From: Planctomycetota bacterium
GTDB taxonomy: Bacteria > Planctomycetota > SZUA-567
Length of the DNA stretch: 6,986 nucleotides
Direction of reading: 5' to 3'
NCBI GenBank assembly: GCA_031270145.1
Contig: JAISYD010000288.1
Location: forward strand, 1 to 6,986
This document shows, in pieces, positions 1 to 6,473 of the stretch (the stretch's first letter is position 1; each line of letters starts with the position of its first letter). A program made the translations under genes and the position numbers. The notes under the pieces were generated by a model. It searched no databases, was not told the DNA's origin, and was given only the letters and a program-made list of their open reading frames with translations.

Positions 1-771
1 GAAAGGCCGGCCTTTATCTGGCAGTCCAGCGGCCCGGAAGGCGGCGAACCCAAACTTTCGCTGGTCCCGCTGATCTGGGGCAGCGTCAAGGCGGCCGTCT
101 TCGCCCTGCTTTTCGCCACGCCCCTGGCCCTGGCGGCGGCGGTGCATCTCTCGCAATTCGCGGCGCCGGCCTGGCGCAACCGGCTCAAGCCGGCGATTGA
201 GATGCTGGCGGCGGTCCCGTCGGTGGTGGTCGGCTTTTTGGCGGCGCTGTGGCTGGCCCCCAAGTTGGAAAACCTTATGCAGCACTTCATCGGGAATCAG
301 CCCTATGATCAACGTAATTCCCTGGTGATCGCCATTGCCCTGGGCTTCGCGGTGATCCCCAACATCTTTTCGCTGGCCGAGGACGCCATTTCCGCCGTGC
401 CGGCCTCGCTCTCGGCCGCCTCCCTGGCCCTGGGAGCCTCGAAATGGCAAACCGTTCGGCGGGTGGTGCTGCCCTCGGCCGCCCCCGGCATCTTTACCGC
501 CGTGCTGTTCGGTCTGGGTCGGGCGGTGGGAGAAACCATGATCGTCCTGATGGCGGCCGGCAACACTCCGATCCTGAGCCTCAGCCCCTTTGACGGCGTG
601 CGCACCCTTTCCGCCAACATCGCGGTGGAAATGCCGGAGGCTCCGGTGGGCGGCGCCCTGTTCCGGACGCTCTTCCTCTGCTCCCTCCTGTTGTTCGCCC
701 TGACGCTAGCCATAAACGGAGCGGCCGAGATAGTGGGCCGCCGACTGCGCCGCAAATACGGGAGTCCCTGA
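1..771 (+). CDS. pstC: Phosphate ABC transporter permease PstC, C-terminal part (5' end outside window)
   Basis: One of the two inner-membrane permeases of the high-affinity phosphate importer PstSCAB. Frame 1 is open from the first base, so about 256 C-terminal residues are visible; the ATG at 142 is internal, because homologous sequence (WQSSG, then EPKLSLVPLIWGS) lies before it. That stretch, followed by PLALAAAVHLSQF and AVPSVVVGFLAALWLAP, matches the long PstC of gammaproteobacteria, where a large periplasmic region precedes the transport core. The cytoplasmic coupling loop that docks on PstB is visible as LALGASKWQTVRRVVLP, followed by GLGRAVGET; the Arg (520-522) and Glu (532-534) of this segment correspond to residues implicated in transport by mutagenesis of E. 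coli PstC. A last hydrophobic helix (LFLCSLLLFALTLAI) ends near the stop. pstA begins one base after the TGA. The missing N-terminal length cannot be judged. Confidence 0.95.
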   Translation, partial: ERPAFIWQSSGPEGGEPKLSLVPLIWGSVKAAVFALLFATPLALAAAVHLSQFAAPAWRNRLKPAIEMLAAVPSVVVGFLAALWLAPKLENLMQHFIGNQPYDQRNSLVIAIALGFAVIPNIFSLAEDAISAVPASLSAASLALGASKWQTVRRVVLPSAAPGIFTAVLFGLGRAVGETMIVLMAAGNTPILSLSPFDGVRTLSANIAVEMPEAPVGGALFRTLFLCSLLLFALTLAINGAAEIVGRRLRRKYGSP

Positions 772-772
772 A

Positions 773-2395
773 ATGGCGGTCGTTGGCAAAAATTCCGAAC
801 GCGGGGGGAAAATCTGGATCGCCCTCTGTGGAGCCGCACTGGCGGCCATCCTGGTGCTGATGGCGGTTCCAGCCTATTTGCTTGTGGAGAACAGCCTGGG
901 CGTCCTTTGGCCAGGCCGTCTGGAACGGGTCAGGCTGCTCGACGGCGGCGTTTTCCTGGGACGCCGGACCAATTCCGACCTTTCGCCCGAGGGGCTGGTC
1001 CGGATCCAATACAAGGTGGGCAACCGGGAATTGAACGCCTCGGCCGATTTCCGCTGGATACGGGAAAACGACATCGCCGGCATCGATTTCCCCGAAGGGG
1101 CGGCGGCGCTGACCCGCCGCGAAAGAGGGGAGTTTTTCGGTTTCTTGGCGGATAACCCGGAAAACGGGACCGAAGCCGGCCCGGCCGCCGAAGAGGCGTT
1201 TCTTTTGAAATTGGCCGCCTACCGGCGACGCTGGGACGCCGAGGCCGAACCCCTGAAGCGGCGGCTGGCCGAATTGGGGGAGGATTGGCGGGAAGCGAAT
1301 CTGGCGGTCCTCAAGGCCGATTATGAAAACAGAAAAACCGGCGCCGCCGAAGACGGACGGCTGGCCGCCCTCCGGGCCGCCGAGGAGGGAATCAAAGCCG
1401 AATCGGAGCGGGTTTTGGCGGTTTTCAACGCGGCGAAGGCGGAGTTCCTGACGGAAAAGGCGGTTTTTCTCATCGCCGATTCGACTCCGGCGGCCCTGCC
1501 GCTGGATTCCATCATGGAGGCGGTTTGGCCCAATCGGCTGGATTTTTTTGGGAAATTGCGGCTGTTCGGCAAAAATATCCGCAATCTCCTCCTGGACTAC
1601 CCAAGGGAAGCCAATACCGAAGGCGGCCTGTTCCCCGCCATTTTCGGCACCGTCCTCCTGGTGTTCCTGATGGCCGTGTCGGCGTTCCCCCTGGGAGTGG
1701 CGGCTGGCGTCTACATCCGGGAATACGCCGGGGACGGCACGCTGTCCCGGCTCGCCCGGGTGGCGGTAAACAACCTGGCCGGCGTACCGTCCATCGTCTA
1801 CGGCATTTTCGGACTGGGATTTTTCATCTACGGCGTGGGCGGAACGTTGGATCGGCTTTTCTACCCGGAGCGGGTCGAGGTCGGCGTCAACACTTTCGGC
1901 GGCGGCGGCATCCTCTGGTCCAGCCTCACCCTGGGACTGCTCACCCTGCCGGTGGTGATCGTGGCCACCGTCGAGGCGCTGGCCACCGTGCCGACGGAAA
2001 TCCGCCAGGGTTCCCTGGCGCTGGGGGCGACCCGCTTCCAAACCCTGTGGCGAGTGATCCTGCCCATGGCCTCGCCCGGCATCCTCACCGGCTTCATCCT
2101 GGCCATGGCCAGGGCGGCGGGGGAGGTGGCGCCCCTGATGCTGACCGGGGCGGTGAAGTCGGCGCATCTTTTGCCGCTGGACGGCAAGTGGCCATTCGCG
2201 CACCTGGAGCGGAAATTCATGCACCTGGGCTTCCATATCTACGACATGGGCTTCCAATCGCCCAACGTGGAGGCGGCCAAACCCATGGTGTACCTGACCG
2301 CCCTGGTCCTGCTGATCCTGGTTTTCGTCCTGAACCTGGCCGCCATCCTCATCCGCCAGCATATGCGCGGCCGCCATGCCATGAAAGGGTTTTGA
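773..2395 (+). CDS. pstA: Phosphate ABC transporter permease PstA, long form with periplasmic domain
   Basis: Second permease of the PstSCAB phosphate importer, 540 residues against about 300 in E. coli. A first membrane helix (about residues 13-35) is followed by a roughly 240-residue periplasmic region (about 40-280) starting with an LWP motif, then DFRWIREND, then an Ala/Glu/Arg-rich, probably coiled-coil stretch (about 140-235). The MetI-type permease core spans about 284-530. Its EAA coupling loop is EIRQGSLALGATRFQTLW (409 onward), followed by ARAAGEVAPLMLTGAVK with Arg447 and Glu451. The C-terminal segment FMHLGFHIYDMGFQSPNVEA is typical of long proteobacterial PstA, which makes the assignment firm. 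The ATG at 773 follows the pstC stop by one base; GGGAG at 760-764 overlaps the end of pstC and is a plausible ribosome binding site, indicating translational coupling. The periplasmic region may contact PstS or PstC, but that is inference. Confidence 0.96.
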   Translation: MAVVGKNSERGGKIWIALCGAALAAILVLMAVPAYLLVENSLGVLWPGRLERVRLLDGGVFLGRRTNSDLSPEGLVRIQYKVGNRELNASADFRWIRENDIAGIDFPEGAAALTRRERGEFFGFLADNPENGTEAGPAAEEAFLLKLAAYRRRWDAEAEPLKRRLAELGEDWREANLAVLKADYENRKTGAAEDGRLAALRAAEEGIKAESERVLAVFNAAKAEFLTEKAVFLIADSTPAALPLDSIMEAVWPNRLDFFGKLRLFGKNIRNLLLDYPREANTEGGLFPAIFGTVLLVFLMAVSAFPLGVAAGVYIREYAGDGTLSRLARVAVNNLAGVPSIVYGIFGLGFFIYGVGGTLDRLFYPERVEVGVNTFGGGGILWSSLTLGLLTLPVVIVATVEALATVPTEIRQGSLALGATRFQTLWRVILPMASPGILTGFILAMARAAGEVAPLMLTGAVKSAHLLPLDGKWPFAHLERKFMHLGFHIYDMGFQSPNVEAAKPMVYLTALVLLILVFVLNLAAILIRQHMRGRHAMKGF

Positions 2396-2396
2396 A

Positions 2397-3176
2397 ATGG
2401 AAAACAAACGTGTGGCGGCCGACCCGTCCATCATCGAGGCCCGAGGACTGGATTTTTACTATGGGGAAAAACAAGCGCTGGCCGGCATAACCCTGAGCAT
2501 CCGTCGAAGCCTGGTCACCGCCTGCATCGGCCCATCCGGTTGCGGAAAATCCACTTTCCTCCGTTGCCTGAACCGCATGAACGATCTGGTGGAGGGCGCC
2601 CGGGCCGAGGGGGGGCTTACCCTGGACGGCGAGGAAATCAACGCCTCCGGCCGGGACGTCATGGCTTTGCGGCGGCGGGTGGGCATGGTTTTCCAGAAGC
2701 CCAACCCGTTTCCCAAAAGCATCTACGAGAACACCGTTTACGGCCTGCGGATAGCCGGGGTGCGGGATCGGGCCAGGCTGGACGCCGCCTGCGAGGAAAG
2801 CCTGCGCCGCGCCGCCCTCTGGGACGAGGTGAAAGACCGCCTGAGCGAGTCGGCCATGGGCCTGTCCGGCGGCCAGCACCAGCGCCTGTGCATCGCCCGG
2901 GCCGTGGCGGTGCGGCCGGAGGTCATCCTCATGGACGAGCCCTGCTCCGCCTTGGATCCCCGTTCCACCCTAAAAATCGAACAACTCATTTCGGAGCTGC
3001 GGGGCGACTACACCATAATCATCGTGACCCACAATATGCAGCAGGCATCCCGGGTTTCGGATTACACCGCCTTTTTCTACGAAGGGCGGCTGGTGGAGGA
3101 TGGCGAGACCAGGAAAATCTTCACCGCCCCCGCCCAGGCGGAAACCGAGGACTATTTGACGGGGAGGTTCAGCTAA
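2397..3176 (+). CDS. pstB: Phosphate ABC transporter ATP-binding protein PstB
   Basis: Cytoplasmic ATPase that powers the Pst importer; two copies dock on the PstC/PstA coupling loops. At 259 residues it has the usual PstB length. All ABC motifs are present: Walker A GPSGCGKST (residues 45-53), Q-loop Gln100 within MVFQKPNPFPKS, signature LSGGQHQRLCIARA (from 156), Walker B VILMDEP with catalytic Glu181 (176-182), D-loop CSALDP, and H-loop His212 in VTHNMQQA. The FQKPNPFPKSIYENTVYGLR stretch and the CSALDP sequence are diagnostic of PstB rather than other ABC ATPases. The segment FLRCLNRMNDL is also characteristic. The ATG lies one base after the pstA stop, with AAAGGG (2384-2389) as the likely ribosome binding site inside pstA. 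The stop overlaps the phoU start by one base. Nothing looks degraded. Confidence 0.98.
   Translation: MENKRVAADPSIIEARGLDFYYGEKQALAGITLSIRRSLVTACIGPSGCGKSTFLRCLNRMNDLVEGARAEGGLTLDGEEINASGRDVMALRRRVGMVFQKPNPFPKSIYENTVYGLRIAGVRDRARLDAACEESLRRAALWDEVKDRLSESAMGLSGGQHQRLCIARAVAVRPEVILMDEPCSALDPRSTLKIEQLISELRGDYTIIIVTHNMQQASRVSDYTAFFYEGRLVEDGETRKIFTAPAQAETEDYLTGRFS
3161..3167 (+). promoter_or_regulatory. Strong ribosome binding site for phoU
   Basis: GGGGAGG lies 8 bases before the ATG at 3176 and is the best Shine-Dalgarno match among the operon junctions. It sits inside the last codons of pstB. It fixes the phoU start, because the phoU frame is open far upstream, back through most of pstB, and could otherwise be overextended. 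Confidence 0.7.
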
Positions 3177-3838
3177 TGTCCTGGCGCCTTCACAAAGAAA
3201 TGGAAAAACTCAACCGCTCGGTCCTCGAGATGGGCGCCCACGTGGAACGGAACGTCATGGACGCCGCTAAAGCCTTCATGGATCGAGACGCGGAATTGGC
3301 AGGCAGGATCGCCGAAACGGATCGCTTGATCGACAGCCTGGAAATGGAAATCGCCGAGGATTGCCTGAAAATCATAGCGTTGCACCAACCGGTGGCCAGG
3401 GACTTGCGGTTTATCCACTCCCTGGGCAAAATAGGCGGGTTGCTCGAAAGGATTGGCGACCTGGCGGAGAATCTCGCCAACAAGGGCGAATCGCTGGCCC
3501 GCAAGGAGGTGGTGGTTATCCCGGGCGAGTTTCACCCCATGACGGAGTTGGCGCGGACGATGCTGCGGGACAGCATCGACAGCCTGGTGGAGCGGAACGC
3601 GGCCAAGGCCGAGCAGGTCATCAAAGCCGACCTGCGGGTGAACCAGGCCAAGCGCGACATCCGCAAGGCGGCCGAGGCGGCGATCCAGGCGACCCCGACC
3701 GCCTTTCCGCAATGGCTGACCATCGTCGCCGCCTCCCGCAACGTCGAGCGAATCGGCGACATGGCGGCCAATATCGCGGCCGAGGTGGTTTACAGCGAAG
3801 AGGGCAGACTGGCGCGGCACGGCATGGATCGCGAATAG
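3176..3838 (+). CDS. phoU: Phosphate signalling protein PhoU
   Basis: Cytoplasmic all-helical protein that links the Pst transporter to the PhoR kinase, restraining Pho signalling when phosphate is plentiful. The product is 220 residues, close to the family norm. It contains two tandem PhoU repeats of three helices. The first includes IALHQPVARDLRFI and the metal-binding type motif ERIGDLAENLA (Glu91-Asp95 onward). The second repeats it as NVERIGDMAANIAAEVVY (Glu191-Asp195 onward). These paired E-R-I-G-D motifs bind metal clusters in characterised PhoU proteins. The ATG at 3176 overlaps the pstB TAA by one base and is preceded by GGGGAGG, so translation is probably coupled to pstB. No signal peptide or membrane helix is seen. 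The position between pstB and phoB fits its role as a bridge between transporter and two-component system. Confidence 0.96.
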   Translation: MSWRLHKEMEKLNRSVLEMGAHVERNVMDAAKAFMDRDAELAGRIAETDRLIDSLEMEIAEDCLKIIALHQPVARDLRFIHSLGKIGGLLERIGDLAENLANKGESLARKEVVVIPGEFHPMTELARTMLRDSIDSLVERNAAKAEQVIKADLRVNQAKRDIRKAAEAAIQATPTAFPQWLTIVAASRNVERIGDMAANIAAEVVYSEEGRLARHGMDRE

Positions 3839-3846
3839 GGCCGGAC

Positions 3847-4551
3847 ATGGAAAAGGCGACGGCGAACATCCTGGTAATCGAGGACGAGTCCGACATCCGG
3901 ACCATGCTCGTGTACAACCTGCGCAAAAACGGCTATGCCGCCCGAGGAGCGGCCGACGGCGAGGAGGGCTTGCGCCTGTTCCGGGAAAAACGGCCCCAAC
4001 TGGTCATCCTGGACCTGATGTTGCCGGGGATGGACGGCGTGGCGGTGTGCCGGGGAATCCGCCGCGACGACGACGCGGGAGACGGGCGGACCCCGGTTTT
4101 GATGCTCACCGCCAGAAGCGGCGAGGACGACATGCTGGAAGGGTTCGAAGCCGGGGCCGACGACTATGTGGCCAAGCCCTTCAGCAACCGGGTGCTGCTG
4201 GCCAGGGTGCGCTCCCTGTTGCGGCGCAGCGGCGCCATCGACGGCGGGGCCGGCGAGACCAGTAAGCTGACGCTGGGGCCGATCACGCTGATCCCAGACC
4301 GGCGCGAAGCGGCGGTGGCGGGGAAAAGGATCGAACTCACCTACGGCGAATATGAAATGCTGAAGGTCATGATGCGTCGACCGGGAATGGTTTTTTCCCG
4401 TTCCCGCCTGCTGGACCTGGTGCGAGGCGAACTGCACGCCGTGACGGATCGCGCCATCGACGCGCAGGTGGTCGGCCTCAGGCGAAAACTTGGGCCGGCC
4501 GGGAAAAACGTGGAAACCGTGCGCGGCGTCGGCTACCGGGCGATTCCCTGA
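3847..4551 (+). CDS. phoB: Phosphate regulon response regulator PhoB (OmpR/PhoB family)
   Basis: DNA-binding response regulator, 234 residues, phosphorylated by PhoR and binding Pho boxes to activate phosphate-starvation genes. The receiver domain (about 5-122) has the acidic pair Glu12/Asp13, phosphoacceptor Asp56 in VILDLMLPGMDG, Thr88 in MLTAR, Tyr107, and Lys110 in the KPF motif. A linker of about 15 residues leads to a winged-helix output domain (about 138-234) with LTYGEYEMLKVMM, the recognition-helix region DRAIDAQVVGLRRKLG and the closing wing ETVRGVGYRAI. The domain set fits any OmpR/PhoB-class regulator; assignment to PhoB rests on the neighbours phoU and phoR and on general similarity. 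The start was chosen at the first ATG that gives a normal receiver N-terminus (ANILVIEDE). Its ribosome binding site is weak (AGGG at 3837-3840, overlapping the phoU stop), suggesting coupling. Confidence 0.93.
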   Translation: MEKATANILVIEDESDIRTMLVYNLRKNGYAARGAADGEEGLRLFREKRPQLVILDLMLPGMDGVAVCRGIRRDDDAGDGRTPVLMLTARSGEDDMLEGFEAGADDYVAKPFSNRVLLARVRSLLRRSGAIDGGAGETSKLTLGPITLIPDRREAAVAGKRIELTYGEYEMLKVMMRRPGMVFSRSRLLDLVRGELHAVTDRAIDAQVVGLRRKLGPAGKNVETVRGVGYRAIP

Positions 4552-4600
4552 GAAGCCATGGCATTGAACGGCGATTGGCGGCCGAGGGTTGGATCGCGCG

Positions 4601-4607
4601 AAAAGGA
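4601..4607 (+). promoter_or_regulatory. Ribosome binding site supporting the downstream phoR start
   Basis: AAAAGGA ends 7 bases before the in-frame ATG at 4615. The upstream in-frame ATG at 4558 has only GAGAAG, ending two bases before it, which is too close for a good site. This favours 4615 as the phoR start. The upstream start would add 19 polar residues with no recognisable family resemblance before the first membrane helix. Confidence 0.6.
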
Positions 4608-4614
4608 TGCCGGA

Positions 4615-6417
4615 ATGGGCGGAATCAAATTGTATTTCCTGATTGCCTGGTTCGTACTGCTAAGCGGCCTGGCGGCCATGCTCCCCATGGCCTGGCTGGG
4701 CGCCGACAGCCTGGAGGCGTCCAGCCGCGAATACGCCCTGCGAGAATTGAGATCGGGCGCCGGACTGCTGGCCAGGGCCGCGCCGGATTTGGCCAAGTCC
4801 GATCCCGGCGAACTAGCCCTGCTCCTCCGCCGGATCGCCGGCGACGGCGGAACCCGCCTCACTCTGACCGCACCGGACGGACGGGTGCTGGCCGATTCGG
4901 ACGAGGAGGCCGGCCGGATGGAAAACCACGGCAACCGGCCGGAAATGGCGGCGGCCCTGGCGGGGTCCGCCGGGACCGACATCCGCGGCAGCGCCACCAT
5001 GGGCGTCGAATACGTCTACGCCGCCGTGCCCCTGGCGGGCGGCGGGGCGCTACGCGCTTCCGCCTCCCTGGCCGACGTCGACGCCAGGCTGGAGCAATGG
5101 TGGCGCCGCGCCCTGATCGGCATCATTCTTTCCCTGGCCGCGCTGCTGGGCCTGTCCCTGCTGGCGGCCTGGGCCCTGGCCCGGCCCATTGAGGCCGCCG
5201 TCGCCGGGGCGGAACGCTTCGCCAAGGGGGATCTGCGGTACCGCCTGCCTCCGACCGGCTCGGCCGAAATGCGCCGGCTCAACGCCTCTCTGGACGCCAT
5301 GGCCGAGGAGCTTGATTCCCGCTTCCGGCTGATCTCGCGACAGCGGGGGGAAATGCGCGCGCTGTTCGAGGGCATGTCGGAGGGAGTCCTGGCAATCGAT
5401 CCCGAGGGGCGAATAATGCTCCTGAACGCGGCGGCCAGAGGGCTCCTGGAAATTTCCTCCGACATTGAGGGCAGAGAAATCGAGACGGTCCTGCGCCATC
5501 CCGACCTCCTGGATCTGTTCAAACTGGCGACCGGGAGCGAGGCCCCGGTGGAAAGGGAACTGCGCCTACCGACCGGGCGGGGGGACGAGAGGCTGGTTTT
5601 CGCCCATGCCTCGCGCATCATTTTCGCGGACGCCGACGGGGGGATACTGGCGGTTCTGCGCGACGTCACCCGCCTGACGCGGCTGGAAATAATGCGCAAG
5701 GATTTCATCGCCAACGTTTCGCACGAATTGCGTACCCCGGTAACCGCCATCCAAAGCTGCCTGGAGACCCTCCAGGACGGGCCGCCCGGCGACGAGGCCG
5801 GCCAATTTCTGGCCATGGCCATGAAAAACACCAGGCGGCTGGGGGGCATCATAAACAACCTGCTGCTCCTGTCCGGCATGGAATCCGGGGAAAAGGCGAA
5901 ACCCATTCATTGCCTGGTATTGCCGGTCATCGAGGAAGCCTTGGAACTCTGCCGGGAAACCGCCGAGGCGCGGGGGGCGGTCTGGCAAACCGCCTGCGAT
6001 CCCGCTTTGACCGCCTACATGGATCGCCGCCTGGTCCTGCACGCGCTGGTCAACCTGGTTGACAACGCGGTGAAATACGGCCCGTCGGGCGGCAGGATTT
6101 CCCTATCCGCCGCCCGGCGGGGAAAAGACGTGGAAATAGCAGTGTCGGATCAGGGTCCGGGAATCGCCCCGCGGCACCAATCCCGCGTTTTCGAGCGTTT
6201 CTACCGAGTCAACGGCGCCGGGAGACTCGGCGAGGGGTCCGGCCTCGGGCTGGCCCTGGCCAGGCACATCGCCATGGCCCAGGGCGGAGGCGTGGAATTG
6301 GCCAGCGACCTTGGGGCCGGCTGCACCTTCACGCTCCGCCTGCCGGCGGACGAGGCCACGCCCGCCGGCATCCCCGATGCCGGCGAGCATGGAAATTCCA
6401 CTCCGCCTTCGGCCTGA
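4615..6417 (+). CDS. phoR: Phosphate regulon sensor histidine kinase PhoR
   Basis: Membrane-bound kinase/phosphatase acting on PhoB. With the start at 4615 the product has 600 residues; an alternative start at 4558 gives 619. Domains in order: first membrane helix (about 3-27); periplasmic PAS-like sensor (about 28-163) with RLTLTAPDGRVLADSDEE and MENHGNRPE, a pattern I associate with PhoR-like kinases of Firmicutes and deltaproteobacteria; second helix (about 166-186); HAMP (about 188-240); PAS (about 247-350, LFEGMSEGVLAIDPEGRI); HisKA with phosphoacceptor His370 in FIANVSHELRTP; and HATPase_c with Asn484 in LVNLVDNAVKYG, DQGPGIA (Asp512 onward), an ERFYR F-box and GEGSGLGLALA (539 onward). 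All catalytic boxes are intact. E. coli PhoR lacks the large periplasmic domain. About 20 poorly conserved residues follow the last beta strand, and a strong hairpin lies in their codons. Its place directly behind phoB supports PhoR over other kinases. Confidence 0.93.
   Translation: MGGIKLYFLIAWFVLLSGLAAMLPMAWLGADSLEASSREYALRELRSGAGLLARAAPDLAKSDPGELALLLRRIAGDGGTRLTLTAPDGRVLADSDEEAGRMENHGNRPEMAAALAGSAGTDIRGSATMGVEYVYAAVPLAGGGALRASASLADVDARLEQWWRRALIGIILSLAALLGLSLLAAWALARPIEAAVAGAERFAKGDLRYRLPPTGSAEMRRLNASLDAMAEELDSRFRLISRQRGEMRALFEGMSEGVLAIDPEGRIMLLNAAARGLLEISSDIEGREIETVLRHPDLLDLFKLATGSEAPVERELRLPTGRGDERLVFAHASRIIFADADGGILAVLRDVTRLTRLEIMRKDFIANVSHELRTPVTAIQSCLETLQDGPPGDEAGQFLAMAMKNTRRLGGIINNLLLLSGMESGEKAKPIHCLVLPVIEEALELCRETAEARGAVWQTACDPALTAYMDRRLVLHALVNLVDNAVKYGPSGGRISLSAARRGKDVEIAVSDQGPGIAPRHQSRVFERFYRVNGAGRLGEGSGLGLALARHIAMAQGGGVELASDLGAGCTFTLRLPADEATPAGIPDAGEHGNSTPPSA
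6363..6385. repeat. Perfect 10-bp inverted repeat with 3-nt loop at the 3' end of phoR
   Basis: CGCCGGCATC (6363-6372), loop CCC, then GATGCCGGCG (6376-6385): a perfect, very GC-rich stem, which after one mismatch gains two more pairs (6360-6361 with 687-6388 region, that is 6387-6388). It lies in the codons for the variable tail of PhoR, 30 bases before the stop. No T-run follows on either strand, so a classical intrinsic terminator is not supported. It may stabilise the 3' end of the mRNA or aid termination. Confidence 0.6.
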
Positions 6418-6423
6418 CGCTTT

Positions 6424-6468
6424 GCGGGACGCCAACTTCCCCTTCGGGAAAATACCGGGCCGTCCCGC
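6424..6468. terminator. Nested inverted repeat in the convergent spacer, possible bidirectional terminator without T-run
   Basis: The 56-bp gap between the converging stops of phoR and the symporter gene holds GCGGGACG (6424-6431) and its exact reverse complement CGTCCCGC (6461-6468). A smaller stem, TTCCC (6437-6441) with GGGAA (6446-6450) around a 4-nt loop, is nested inside. The position between two convergent genes suits a shared transcription end. Neither strand shows a T-tract after the outer stem, so this is only a putative terminator. Confidence 0.45.
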
Positions 6469-6473
6469 CCCAA

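Noticed and set aside
2098..2113. Perfect 16-bp palindrome CCTGGCCATGGCCAGG in pstA
   Set aside because: It encodes the conserved ILAMAR of the permease core, and similar GGCCATGG strings recur wherever Leu-Ala-Met-Ala is encoded with this codon use; codon choice explains it.
581..2434. 617-residue open frame on the - strand covering pstA
   Set aside because: It lies antisense to an unmistakable pstA. Its product is rich in Gly, Arg, Gln, His and Pro with no recognisable domain, as expected when GC-rich codons are read backwards.
2540..3175. Upstream extension of the phoU frame through pstB
   Set aside because: The extra sequence is low-complexity Arg/Gly/Pro/His shadow translation of pstB; a strong ribosome binding site and a normal PhoU N-terminus place the start at 3176.
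3361..3846. Upstream extension of the phoB frame through phoU
   Set aside because: The added residues are shadow translation of phoU; the receiver domain begins properly just after the ATG at 3847.
3839..3846. Possible promoter or Pho box between phoU and phoB
   Set aside because: The gap is only 8 bases and no direct-repeat Pho box or -35/-10 pair could be made out in the end of phoU.
6390..6400. Near-palindrome TGGAAATTCCA close to the phoR stop
   Set aside because: Only five bases each side of one central base, too short to form a hairpin and with no known operator match; probably chance.
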